Assembly: GCA_951640165.1 (NCBI GenBank)
Contig: OX621256.1
Span: 3,410,001 to 3,474,000, forward strand
Origin: Pseudoips prasinana
Taxonomy: Eukaryota > Arthropoda > Insecta > Lepidoptera > Nolidae
DNA length: 64,000 nt
Direction of reading: 5' to 3'
The notes under the pieces are model-generated. The model worked only from the letters and a program-made list of their open reading frames with translations, was not told where the DNA came from and did no database searches. The position numbers and the translations under genes are program-made. Positions 51,546-61,143 of this stretch are shown here, one piece after another. Positions within the stretch are counted from its first letter, which is position 1. Every line of letters begins with the position of its first letter.

Positions 51546-51611
51546 TTTATTCCTATGCATATTTCATGAGAAATGAGCCCCCATTTCTCATGAAATATGC
51601 ATAGGAATAAA
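51546..51611. repeat. 30-bp perfect inverted repeat with 6-nt loop
   Basis: TTTATTCCTATGCATATTTC through AAATG (51546-51575) is exactly complementary to 51582-51611. Not part of a known family here. Confidence 0.95.
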
Positions 51612-51679
51612 AAAGAAACTTGATTTCTTAAAACACCACGAGCATTGAGGTAGATGGGAAATAAGACTACTAGATTTTT

Positions 51680-51875
51680 GAAGTTATACTTCTTTTGGCG
51701 CGATGGAGAAAAATGATGAGAGTGAATTTTTACGATGCGCGCGCACACCGACACCAAAAAATTTAACAGCATGAAGTTAGTTCTAGGTGGTATGAAAATT
51801 GATAACTATGTTCAAGTTGTATATTAAGAAGTATAACTTCTAACGCGTGTACATAAGTACACACAAGTTTTTTTT
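51680..51875 (+). mobile_element. MITE-3 copy
   Basis: Nearly identical to 40344-40540 from GAAGTTATACTTCTTTTGGC to the right end ACATAAGTACACACAAG. This pair looks like the youngest in the family. Confidence 0.85.
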
Positions 51876-51904
51876 TATGATTTCATATTATCTCTTTTTT
51901 GGCA

Positions 51905-52130
51905 TGGTTAATAAGATAAGATAATTGTTTATTTCACCACATAACATAAAACTATAACAATAAAAGGTGCGTACAGTTAAATGCAATACATTTTTACATA
52001 ATAAAATTGTTTGTTTGTTACAATATATTTAGCAATCTTTGTGGTGGCTAGCACCTTATCTAAGTTATTCGGAGATAACCTGTATTAAAGGTGCTAGGCC
52101 CAACTTTGTTTATATAGTTCCATCATTATT
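51905..52130 (-). mobile_element. probable LINE 3' end
   Basis: AAGATAAGATAATTGTTTAT at the left is the inverse of a (CTTAT) tail after an AATAAAC signal; the body has GTGGTGGCTAGCACCTTATC. No protein. Confidence 0.45.
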
Positions 52131-52184
52131 CATCAAGAACATAAAATAATAAATAATAATAATAATTTATTTAATAATATATCA

Positions 52185-52390
52185 TCATGTCAGCCAAACG
52201 ACATCCACTGCTGGACAAAGTAGTGTCCATCATTTGAAGGGTCATGCTATAATCGCCGCGCTTGTCAGACGGGTTGGCGATCACAGTGTGATGCTCTTAG
52301 TACACAGAGAGACCCTAGGGTCCAGAAATCCCCTAGGGTCGACTTCTACGCCCCCTACGCGATGCCATGGGGTGGCGATATTCTATTTCA
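52185..52390 (-). mobile_element. GAT-S copy
   Basis: CATCATGTCAGCCAAACGAC, ATCCACTGCTGGACAAAG, TTGTCAGACGGGTTGGCGAT and GTCGACTTCTACGCCCCCTA. Contains a local inversion at 52311-52340 (GACCCTAGGG/CCCTAGGGTC). Confidence 0.75.
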
Positions 52391-52424
52391 TCATTCACAC
52401 AGTAATATAATATTCTGGGACATA

Positions 52425-52565
52425 AAATATCGGGACATAGACATTATTCACACACGGCCATCAGACCCCAAACTAAGCACAGCTTGTACTATGGAAACCA
52501 GATAACTGATATACTACATATACTACTTTTTTTTGTAAATACACTTATATAGTACACTTACTGCA
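52425..52565 (-). mobile_element. SINE-1 3' part
   Basis: GACATTATTCACACACGGCC, CCCCAAACTAAGCACAGCTT and GAAACCAGATAACTGATATA. Confidence 0.75.
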
Positions 52566-52694
52566 TTGTTTTTTTAATCACATAATTGACTTGTATTAGA
52601 AATAAATTAGCTCGTACCTAAACGGCGAAGGAAAACATCGAGAAGAAACTTGCATGACTGAGATTTTTCCAAAAATGTTCTTGATGGCACGTGG

Positions 52695-52860
52695 TAACGG
52701 ACGATCAAGGCTAAGCCAGGCGCCTCACCGCTTCGTGTGCCGAGCTCGATTCCCGCACCGGACAACTATTTGTGTGACCCATAAATATTCAGTCTGGATG
52801 TGATTTGTGTCCGTCTATTATATGTTTGTAAAGTACCCCGCGACACAAGGATCCTTGTTA
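52695..52860 (+). mobile_element. SINE-4 copy
   Basis: CTCACCGCTTCGTGTGCCGA, GCTCGATTCCCGCACCGGAC, TTTGTGTGACCCATAAATAT and GTCCGTCTATTATATGTTTG. Confidence 0.75.
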
Positions 52861-53177
52861 ACTACAGAACCTTAAGAAGAGAACACAGCCTGTAAACCAC
52901 GGAATCATCGCATCATAACTGTTTACCTAATTATGTTCTGTTTACAAAGATAATAACCATCATAATTCCTAACCCAAGTTCAAAACCATGTTCCTGAATC
53001 TTTAACACCTTACTTATGGGGCCATTAAATTTAATGGGGTCGTGTTACGCGGGTTTCGCTTTAATTTTTATGAGTGTGGTTTTCTTGTGACATAGAATAA
53101 GAAAATTAATGTTAATCATAGTGCCCTTAGTCAAATTTCTGGTACAGTGAGTGTGGTAGCCATTCTAAAACAAGAAT
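52861..53177. other. no recognisable feature
   Basis: AT-rich. Confidence 0.5.
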
Positions 53178-53665
53178 ATACTACTCTGTCAAGAAAGTAC
53201 CGGGAAAAGATCAATAATATACAAAATGTTTGTTATTCATCCAAATTTATTTTATCACCTTCAAAGTATGCTCTTTCGATACACTTACGCCAACGAATAA
53301 TCCATTCATCAAAACATTTTTTAAACGATGCTTTCAGAATTGAGTTCAGTTCTCGCCGCGAATTCTCCTTTATGTCTTCTACCGATTGAAAACGGGTACC
53401 ACGAAGTAGTAATTTGAGTTTAAGAAAAAGAAAGAAGTCAGCTGGAGCCATATCTGGTAAATATGGTGGTTGCTGGATGGTATTTGTTGAGTGTTTGGTC
53501 AAAAATTCGTTCACAATGATGGCCTTGTGCGAAGGCGCATTATCGTGGTGCAAAATCCAAGAATTTTCTTTCCACAAATCTGGCCTTTTTCGTCGAATTT
53601 GCTCTCTTAAACGCCGCATAACGCTCAAATAATATTCTTTATTTACCGTTCGACCTTCCGGTAAG
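53178..53665 (-). mobile_element. mariner element, 5'-truncated
   Basis: The transposase 3' half is followed by a UTR and CTCTGTCAAGAAAGTACCGG preceded by TA near 53180, a plausible right TIR. On the other side similarity is lost after about 53665 (CCGGTAAGAATTTTTACTTT). No left TIR. Confidence 0.75.
53233..53628 (-). pseudogene. mariner transposase, C-terminal half
   Basis: 131 codons, extending in frame 17 codons further upstream (FLPEGRTVNKEYYLS) before homology ends. It has WILHHDNAPSHKA, with the second catalytic D, and PYLPDMAPADFFLF, with the third; 34 residues lie between the two aspartates, the mariner D34D spacing. It ends YFEGDKINLDE. The first catalytic D and DNA-binding domain are missing (family proteins are about 345 residues). 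The remaining part has no stop or frameshift. Confidence 0.9.
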
Positions 53666-53744
53666 AATTTTTACTTTTTTTACTGAAGTACAAGTGTACG
53701 AGTATAAGTGAACCACAGAATCACACTCATCAGTAGTTCAACGT

Positions 53745-53905
53745 TTTACGCGTACTCCGAGGCATGGGTGTATAACATCACCTACTTCTAAATACGGGCC
53801 TGCTATTGGATTTCTTGGCAGTAAAACCTCTATGACACTTATTGGGCCGACCCGGGATTCGCACCTGCAGTAGAACATGCGACCGCTTTACAATTAAGGC
53901 ACTCA
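53745..53905 (-). mobile_element. possible tRNA-derived SINE, worn
   Basis: GGGCCGACCCGGGATTCGCA and GACCGCTTTACAATTAAGGC are the inverse of a B box and an A-box-like stretch. The body has ACTCCGAGGCATGGGTGTAT, faintly like SINE-3. Confidence 0.45.
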
Positions 53906-53939
53906 AAAAATGTTAATTTTATTATACTTTGCTTATAAA

Positions 53940-54075
53940 AGTGTGACCCGAGGGTATACTTCTCAGCGAAAGGGCAGCGGCGTCTCTGTGCAAAGCTTGG
54001 CGGTTATGGCATATCCCTCCAAATTATGGACACAACTCCATTGTATAAATATTTTCGTGCCTTTGTCCAGCAGTG
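53940..54075 (+). mobile_element. GAT-S fragment
   Basis: GACCCGAGGGTATACTTCTC, GCGGTTATGGCATATCCCTC and CCTTTGTCCAGCAGTGACAT. Confidence 0.65.
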
Positions 54076-54344
54076 ACATAATATAGAAGTGTTACTAGCG
54101 AGGCACATCATAATTTATGGCTATTTATTTGCAAAGCGCGTCACCTTACACAAAATTCAATAAAAAAACCCATGACACATCCACCAATAACCGTCTCTGA
54201 AAGGCAAAAAACGTCAAAGCAATCTCTATCAAATCAAAAAGTTAAATTAAATATGAAATACATGATTAATTTAAGCGAATATTAAATACATATTTTGGTA
54301 ATTATATTATGCAAACTATTAACTATGCAGTAAATATTTTAAGC
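54076..54344. other. no recognisable feature
   Basis: AT-rich. Confidence 0.5.
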
Positions 54345-54705
54345 AATGGAGAGCAATGGAGAGGGCTATGCTCGGAGTTTCCCTGCGGGATCGCATCAGA
54401 AATGTCGAAATCCGCAGGCGAACCAAAGTCACCGAAGAATTGCCAAGTTGAAGTGGCAGTGGGCAGGGCACATAGCTCGTAGAGCCGACGGCCGTTGGGG
54501 CAGAAAGGTTCTCGAGTGGCGACCACGAACCGGAAGACGCAGCGTGGGCAGGCCCCCTACAAGATGGACCGATGATCTTGTGCGGGTCGCTGGAAAATGC
54601 TGGATGCGAATAGCACAAGACCGGCAATTGTGGAGATCTTTCGGGGAGGCCTTTGTCCAGCAGTGGACGTCTTTCGGCTGATATGATGATGATGATGATG
54701 AAATA
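54345..54705 (+). pseudogene. RTE-A LINE ORF C-terminal end
   Basis: Codes AMLGVSLRDRIRNVEIRRRT in one frame, then after a small deletion IAKLKWQWAGHIARRADGRW, RKVLEWRPRTGRRSVGRPPT and LWRSFGEAFVQQWTSFG with TAA/TGA after it. LKWQWAGH-x-x-R and GR-x-S-x-GRPPTRW are RTE polyprotein ends. Then CGGCTGATATGATGATGATG. The peptide is the best-preserved of the RTE-A copies. Confidence 0.8.
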
Positions 54706-54727
54706 TTTTAAGTATCCAGTTTATATC

Positions 54728-54960
54728 ACATTTTTTTATTATAAAATAGGATGGCAAACGAGCAAATCGGTTACCTGATGGTAAGTGATCACCGCCGCCC
54801 ATGGACACTCGCAACACCAGAGGCGCCGCAAGTGCGTTGCCTATTCCTTTAATAAAGGAATAGGCTTGCTGTGAAGGTTGCCATGTCATACCGGATCGGA
54901 AATAACTCTGTAGTTAATTCCATAGAGCGGTAGTACGCGGTAAAAAGTTTCTTGCATTAT
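54728..54960 (-). mobile_element. LINE 3' UTR and coding trace
   Basis: TTATAAAATAGGATGGCAAA, GGTAAGTGATCACCGCCGCC, CCGCAAGTGCGTTGC and then CGGTAAAAAGTTTCTTGCAT. Collinear with 8510-8760. Confidence 0.7.
54839..54865. repeat. 12-bp inverted repeat replacing family sequence
   Basis: GCCTATTCCTTT / AAAGGAATAGGC with a 3-nt loop. At the homologous point the 8500-8935 copy reads GCCGGCCTTTAAGAAAAG, so this copy acquired an inverted copy of its own AAAGGAATAGGC. Confidence 0.85.
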
Positions 54961-55021
54961 TGCATACCCATTAATTGAGTTTCACTAAGTAATCTTGAAC
55001 TAAATTCTATAACTTTATATT

Positions 55022-55250
55022 GAGTGCTTGCTGTGTGGTGACGGCATAAAATATCATCACCCTATCTCATCCCGTGGGGGCGTAGAAATCGACCGAGGGA
55101 ATACCCACCAGAGAACGGGCAGCATCGTTTTTCTGTGAACTATGAACATATTATAAGCATCGCGACTATGGCATATCCCTCCATGTTTTGGGAAGGTTTT
55201 TGTCCAGCAGTGGACGTACTTTGGCTGACATGATGACGATGATGATATTG
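55022..55250 (+). mobile_element. GAT-S copy
   Basis: GCTGTGTGGTGACGGCATAA, CCCTATCTCATCCCGTGGGG, CACCAGAGAACGGGCAGCAT and TTTGTCCAGCAGTGGACGTA, then GATGACGATGATGAT. Confidence 0.8.
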
Positions 55251-55389
55251 AATGCTAGGGTGGATTATTGTACATGTCGGCAAGTGAATTTTCGCTGCAC
55301 TTAGTGTTAGTTTCAAGCCCGAGCTGTATTAGCACAAACAAGAGATTCGCGAACGTTGCTAAACCAATTCGTTTTGAGAAATGTGACCT

Positions 55390-55640
55390 GATAATAATAA
55401 TATCTAGGGACAATGTCAGACAGATCATCCTAGCCACAAACTAAGCAAAGCTTGTACTATGGGTACCAGGCGACGTACATACTTATATAGATAGATAAAT
55501 ACTTAAATACATAGAAAACATCCAAGACTCAGAAACAATTATTCGTGCTCATCACACAAATATTTTCACTTACCGGGATTCGAACCCAGGACCACCAGCT
55601 TCGTAGGCAGGAGCACTACCAACTAGACTACGGCGACCGT
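55390..55640 (-). mobile_element. SINE-2 copy
   Basis: AATAATATCTAGGGACAATG, CAAACTAAGCAAAGCTTGTA, ATTCGTGCTCATCACACAAA, CCGGGATTCGAACCCAGGAC and GAGCACTACCAACTAGACTA: a complete inverse copy. Confidence 0.85.
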
Positions 55641-56320
55641 CAAACAGCGAAAACTTTAGTCAAAACAACAACTAAAGTCAAAGCATTTATTTACATTTAC
55701 CAGACAATTTTCAGTCACAGTCACTTATAAATTCGCGCCAATTCCACCACGGGCATATTTAAAAAAAATATGTATGGCCATAAAGAAATGGTAAAAGTGC
55801 GTTCATTTTTAAATCACTTTGGATGAATGCATTCTCTCTGATACTAATAAAATCTTCTATTAGCCTGTGCTTACTTTTAAATTAAAAACAAAACTGGGAT
55901 GTAATTAATGTTCATACACTTCTCTGCGCAGTTTTGATTATATGAGCATAAACAAGGCGCTTTTTCTTATCTTTTATGTGAACAATTATTTCAATATAAT
56001 ACATAAACCTATTAATGACTATCTGTCACGTATAAATTAAAAATAGCTTATATGTCGAGGAAAGCTCTTGGTCTAACTTAGGAATATAAATAAATAAAAT
56101 ATTATCATCATAGTGATATAAGACCAGTTACCGATTTCATTCACAAAACATACAATGCTTAACTCACAGTTGTTATGTCAAAGCCTATTCAATTCCTTGT
56201 AGAAGTTCGAAAAGGTTTCTATTTATACCATACTTTGAATGTGACCTTAATATATTAAATCGATTGTAGTTTTCCGCCTACCTTTAACATGTCGACTGGG
56301 TAACAAAATTAACTGTAAAT
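55641..56320. other. no recognisable feature
   Basis: AT-rich. Confidence 0.5.
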
Positions 56321-56488
56321 AATCACACTAATATTATAAAGGCGAAAGTTTGTGAGTGTGTGTGTTTGTTACTGTTTAAAGTCTAAACTGCTGGAGCGAT
56401 TTTAATGAAATTTGGTATGGAGTTAGCTGATACCCTGGATTAACACAAAGGCAACAAAATTATAAAGATTAACGCGGGGCACAGCTAG
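56321..56488 (+). mobile_element. H2 Helitron-like element, first of a tandem pair
   Basis: CACTAATATTATAAAGGCGA, TCTAAACTGCTGGAGCGATT, GGTATGGAGTTAGCTGATAC and GCGGGGCACAGCTAG. The closest relative of 3207-3373. Confidence 0.75.
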
Positions 56489-56656
56489 TATCATAAAGGC
56501 GAAAGTTTGTGACTGTGTATTTTTGTTACTCTTTCACACAAAAACTACCGGACGGACTTTGATGAACTATTGCAGTAATATAGCTTATATATCCGGATAA
56601 TACATGGGCTATAATTTATGAATTATAACGCGGGTAGAACCGCGGGGCACAGCTAG
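56489..56656 (+). mobile_element. H2 Helitron-like element, second of a tandem pair
   Basis: It begins right after CTAG (TATCATAAAGGCGAAAGTTT) and ends CGCGGGGCACAGCTAG, then T. The middle (ACCGGACGGACTTTGATG, ATAGCTTATATATCCGGATA) is the other H2 variant, seen at 47264-47436. Confidence 0.75.
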
Positions 56657-56689
56657 TTAATAATAAATATTTCGGGATATCTATTTCTC

Positions 56690-56790
56690 AGTTCCTGCCA
56701 TGCCATGCACTGCACGGTAGGGTACAAAAATGACGATTCCATAAATGACGAAAATAAATGAATTTTGAATTTGGATATTCCTTTCGACAT
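56690..56790 (+). mobile_element. LINE 3' UTR fragment
   Basis: CCATGCACTGCACGGTAGGG and AAATGACGATTCCATAAATG, as at 36710-36800. Confidence 0.65.
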
Positions 56791-57000
56791 TTCTGTCAAA
56801 TTCCATCCCCAAATATTTACTAGTTTAAAAGATTTTCCATATACTTCGGCCAGTTAATTTTGTTATACAGTGTAAAGAATTAAGTAAAGGAAACCATAAA
56901 GCGTGATATATGGTGGTTTGAAGAAATATTAGGTTAATTTTGTGGTAAGAGACCATTTAATATAACAACATGGGTTTTGTTCTGGAAGGTCTACTTTAAC
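56791..57000. other. no recognisable feature
   Basis: AT-rich. Confidence 0.5.
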
Positions 57001-57404
57001 GGCCATTATGACCTGCGTGAGCCCGGTGTTAGCACATGCCGCTACTAAGTTTCTCTATTCACTCAAAACGATTCACATCAACTTTCATTTACCTACCATC
57101 CAGCATTGGATGATGAAGCCAGCTGCTGAACACTTATTTCGACTCAGCCATGTCTTATCCGAGGTCTTTGGCAGCCGAAGCAGTCAACATGGCGGTCGTA
57201 CTTTCCTGTAAGCACCATAGTTCCATTGAGCATCTCAAACGTTGTGATAAAAGAAAGACGATAACGTGGAACCTCGATTTGAGTCTTAGTTTTGTTTTCA
57301 ACATATGGGTGGAAAGCGAATTTAACTGCATTGAAATCAGTCCACCCGTTTCGGAGCTTCAAGCCTACATAATCATCATCTCCATGTCGCTTGTTGAAGT
57401 CCAC
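57001..57404 (-). other. unidentified, possibly coding stretch
   Basis: The minus frame 57144-57404 reads LKLRNGWTDFNAVKFAFHPY, VENKTKTQIEVPRYRLSFIT and TFEMLNGTMVLTGKYDRHVD before a stop. Composition is balanced, but the first part overlaps a GAT-S tail. The rest could be a LINE UTR or an old coding piece; I cannot identify it. Confidence 0.3.
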
Positions 57405-57620
57405 TGCTGAATGTAGGCTTCCCCAAAAGATTTTTACAATGGAGTTGTGTTCATCATTTGGAAGGATATGCCATAATTCCCACGCTTGGTAGACCAGTTG
57501 GCGATCATAGTATGGCGATCACAGTAGTTCATAGTACTCAGAGTGACGCTGTTGCGTGTTCTCTGGGAGATATACGGATAGGAGATATCCTATACCCTCG
57601 GGTCAACTTCTACGCATACA
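57376..57620 (-). mobile_element. GAT-S copy
   Basis: TCATCATCTCCATGTCGCTT, GTCCACTGCTGAATGTAGGC, GGATATGCCATAATTCCCAC and CGGGTCAACTTCTACGC. First of two same-orientation copies. Confidence 0.7.
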
Positions 57621-57662
57621 AACTCACACTCCATATAACACTCCATTTTTTTTCTGTCAACC

Positions 57663-57880
57663 AAATGCAATCAACAGCTGGATAGTGGCTACCCCAAAAG
57701 TTCTCTATAATGTATGGCGCCCATTATTAGGAGGGGTATAAAATCCATGCTTGGCACACAGGTGGACGATCGACTCATAATAGACAGAGATACTTTGCTG
57801 ACCGCAGTCTGGTAGATATGCCCTTGGGATAACTTCCACGCCCCCCACGAGATGAAATGGAGTGATGATATTCGTGCAGT
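57663..57880 (-). mobile_element. GAT-S copy
   Basis: CAATCAACAGCTGGATAGTG, CATGCTTGGCACACAGGTGG and TTCCACGCCCCCCACGAGAT. More worn than its neighbour. Confidence 0.65.
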
Positions 57881-57923
57881 TCAGTCACACATAATACTTT
57901 CAGTCTAACCCATAAAAAATACT

Positions 57924-58198
57924 AAAAAAACTTGAGAGGTGCCAAGGGACACCCGGATGGAACGAAGTTATTTCTAATTATTTATTATGTACAAAAAACC
58001 TGTATACACTCAACAAAAATAATCGTCGCGACACCACACTGTTCAATGCGAAATAGAAATGAAAATATCTGGCTTGCTTTCTATAAGAGAGAGAGAGACA
58101 GACAGAAACATGCGCAAGCCGCACAGCTGCAAAAAGTGTCGTGACAACTTTTCGTAAGAATTTTTTCCGTCTAGCCCCCTTTCACAACGCGCGATAAG
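57924..58198 (+). mobile_element. U2 element
   Basis: AAAAAAACTTGAGAGGTGCC, GACACCCGGATGGAACGAAG and the end CACAACGCGCGATAAGC. No satellite inside, and the right GAACTTCGTTCC end is missing. Confidence 0.6.
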
Positions 58199-59080
58199 CA
58201 ATACTACGACGCTAATCCCATCTAACAAATAAATATCCGAAAGGAAATACCGTAAGAAGGTTAAAAAACCCTTCACAGAGCAATAATCATTACAGCAAAA
58301 ACAGCACTCAAATAAAAAAGGCAAACATCGAAGTTGCGCCATAAATTCACGAAACACGACGATGAGTCCGCCCCAAAATTATCAGGAGTCAAAAAAGGCT
58401 TTTTTTCAATTCATACAGTTTGAATTTGTATCGCACAAATGGGTGAAGTTGGCACTTACAGGGCGGATTCCAACTCTGAGTGTACAAAGTTTTGCAATAA
58501 AAGTATGGGTGGCGGTTCAGTATGAGCGGGTAGTGGTTCATAATAATTTGTGTTGACTTTTTAAACAAGTTTTGAATTTACGGTTAAATAGCAAAAACGT
58601 ATTTTTCACCATTTTACAATTTAAGCACGGAATACTCTAGAGCCAGAAATATACAAGCCACATGGAAGGCCTATAAATTGACTTAATTTTTTTAAACGAA
58701 AACTGCGTTGCACCATGCTGGAAATCAACATACAACAATAGGATACACGAGAAAAACACGTATCGGTGCCAAATTACAGCTTATTCTTAAAATCTCTGAG
58801 CTCTCCTAGATGCGACAGATCCAAGGTCATAGCGAAACTATAACGTTTCATGGTTGACTACGGAGCCCTAAAATCTTACACAATGTGTCATGATGGTGGT
58901 AGTTAACTAATTAAATTATTGTCAAAACTCAATTTAATTGAAGATTAAGTGGACCAAGTCTCGTGTCTGTAGAATAAGTTCATCAGATTTTCGGGGAAGC
59001 TTTTGACGATAATTCGCCGGACCGTCTCAAACGGGCCGTATTGCAACCGGTAGTAGATGAACCCGCTGAGTTTGTTTTCC
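58199..59080. other. no recognisable feature
   Basis: Only a CTACGGAGCCCTAAAAT phrase near 58857, the right end of the AGGGTTCCG element, is recognised. A 64-codon frame at 58362-58556 has no motif. Confidence 0.45.
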
Positions 59081-59084
59081 TAGG

Positions 59085-59200
59085 TCTTTACAGTTGTGAC
59101 GCATTGCCTCCGATGGTTAAAGCATGACCGTCATAAAAAACACAAGGTACGCCATAATATTAATATGGAATTCTTACCTTAATATAAACAGAACCATTTA
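59085..59200 (+). repeat. U4 repeat copy
   Basis: TTACAGTTGTGACGCATTGC, CATGACCGTCATAAAAAACA and AATATGGAATTCTTACCTTA. Confidence 0.6.
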
Positions 59201-59409
59201 GGAGGAGAATTTCAACAAGGTGTAGTAAAATATATCTAAAATTTAAAATTTCGATCTCATTAAACGTATATTTAATCTTGACAATACCTTAATATAAGCT
59301 ATCTAAGTAACTTAATCATTAGTATTATACATAAAATTTTACATCGAAATGTTTCCATACAATCCGTGTACCTAAATATCTATATGTACATAAAAATAAC
59401 TATGTATTC

Positions 59410-59580
59410 ATCATGATCATTATACGTCCACTGCTGGACAAAAGCCTCCCCAAAAAATGGGGGGATATGCCATACTCGGGGCGGCCACGCTTGGTGGACG
59501 GGTTGACCATCAAACTGCGATGGTCATAGTTCACAGAAAAGCGCTGCTGCCTGTTCTCTGGTAGGTATCCCCCGCCGCCC
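59410..59580 (-). mobile_element. GAT-S copy
   Basis: TTATACGTCCACTGCTGGAC, AAAAGCCTCCCCAAAAAATG and CTGCTGCCTGTTCTCTGGTA. Confidence 0.75.
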
Positions 59581-60120
59581 TACTTACATTACTTAACTAT
59601 ATTACTACAGACATGTTCTGACAATTTACAAGGGATGGTTTGAAGTAGACGTGAATGAAACCCTTTTTAAATTTATTTAAAAAAATACACGCTATACGCG
59701 TTACCTAGAAACCCACACCTCTCAACAGAACGCTAGCAGTTTGAACGATGGTCTGTTATTTATATTGTGCGGAACCAATTGTTCCGCTGAGATATATTGA
59801 GTACTTCCACTAAACTACGTGCGTGGCGGTTTTGTCAGTGCTTAGTTTAACGCGAAGACGGAACGTTTATTATACTAAATCAATATTATTCGGCGGATTT
59901 CTAATGTTAAGGCAATTTTGGAATTAGCTCTCTTGGTTGGAAGAAAATTTGAGCTAATCTTTACTATTTTTCCTGTTTCTATATGGGTACACTTCCCAAC
60001 TGCTTCGGCTAGTTGTCAGACCAATTAACCAAGGCGATAAGACCATGTGATAGATTCTATTAGACTTCTGACTATCAGTAATGATTGTAATTGCAGTAGT
60101 CATGACATTGACTCCAAAAC
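59581..60120. other. no recognisable feature
   Basis: AT-rich; no domain. Confidence 0.5.
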
Positions 60121-60124
60121 CAAT

Positions 60125-60180
60125 TATTATTTTAGCGTGATTGGTAAATGCTTGCCTATCACGCCACAGGAAACAAGCAA
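60125..60180 (+). mobile_element. SINE-1 head fragment
   Basis: GCGTGATTGGTAAATGCTTG and CCTATCACGCCACAGG. The B box is lost. Confidence 0.5.
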
Positions 60181-60665
60181 GGGAATACAGCATACAGAAA
60201 ATATGATGGCAGCAGCTAAAAGTGTTACAGTTTTAATAATACTAGTAATCCACCCCGGATTCGCACGAGTAGATAAATAGAAAAATCTTTGTATTTAAAA
60301 TTAGTTCACTAATAGTTAGTTTACTATAACTATACACGAAATAATGACTTATATAGACAAATCTTTGAGTTTAAATTTATATCATAATACAGTTTATATT
60401 ATCGATCATAATGTAGCTATCTTTAGCTGAAAGAATTACAGATTAGTTCAGCCGTTTTTGAGTTAATTCGTTACAAACAAACTTATAAAAAATACATATA
60501 TTTTCTCTTTATAACATTAGTTCAGAAGTTTAGATTGATTTAGGCATATATATGTAAGTTCTCTGAGGCTATGTAATAAGCTTTCCCAAGAGATGTCAAG
60601 TCTTTGCAAGATACAAAAATATACGGCTTTTATGACACGTGATGACCAATTGCTCTTTCTCACTA
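60181..60665. other. no recognisable feature
   Basis: AT-rich. Confidence 0.5.
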
Positions 60666-60669
60666 TATT

Positions 60670-60845
60670 TAATCCCCTATTTAATCCCTGTGTCACGGGG
60701 TACTTTACAAACATATAATAGACGGACACAAATTACATCCAGACTCAGAACAACTATTCATGGGTCACACAAATAGTTGTCCGGCGCGGGACTCGAACTC
60801 GCGACACGACGACTGTCTTAGCCGCTGCACCACACGTGCAGTCAC
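60670..60845 (-). mobile_element. SINE-4 copy
   Basis: TCCCTGTGTCACGGGGTACT, ACAAATTACATCCAGACTCA, GTCCGGCGCGGGACTCGAAC and GACTGTCTTAGCCGCTGCAC. Complete head and body. Confidence 0.8.
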
Positions 60846-60904
60846 TTTACAGTACTTTATTTTACAGTACAGTTACTTTATTGTATATTTCGAATACCTC
60901 TCTG

Positions 60905-61140
60905 ATACTTACTTACATATTTATCGTATGGGCAGTGGTTACCCTAGTGTCAGAGTTGTTCAAGCCGTCCATTAGGTCCTTTGCCTAACGGCTACAATCG
61001 GAACCGACAGCTTAACGTGCCCTCCGAAGCACGCAGACGCACAGAAATTTAACCACTTTGGCGGTCACCCATCTATGGACTGACCGTGAGACTAGTTGCT
61101 TAACCTCGCCAATCACTTACGGAACGGTGAGAGTATCTGG
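60905..61140 (-). repeat. U3 repeat, longest copy
   Basis: GGGCAGTGGTTACCCTAGTG, TCAGAGTTGTTCAAGCCGTC, AACGTGCCCTCCGAAGCACG and CACTTTGGCGGTCACCCATC. This copy defines the family order. Class unknown; some features of a SINE or LINE UTR, no clear tRNA head. Confidence 0.55.
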
Positions 61141-61143
61141 CGG

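Noticed and set aside
54319..54627. Minus-strand frame of about 100 codons
   Set aside because: Antisense of the RTE-A coding end, whose sense frame has recognisable motifs.
58362..58556. 64-codon plus-strand frame
   Set aside because: No motif, ordinary composition, no repeat relationship. Considered chance.
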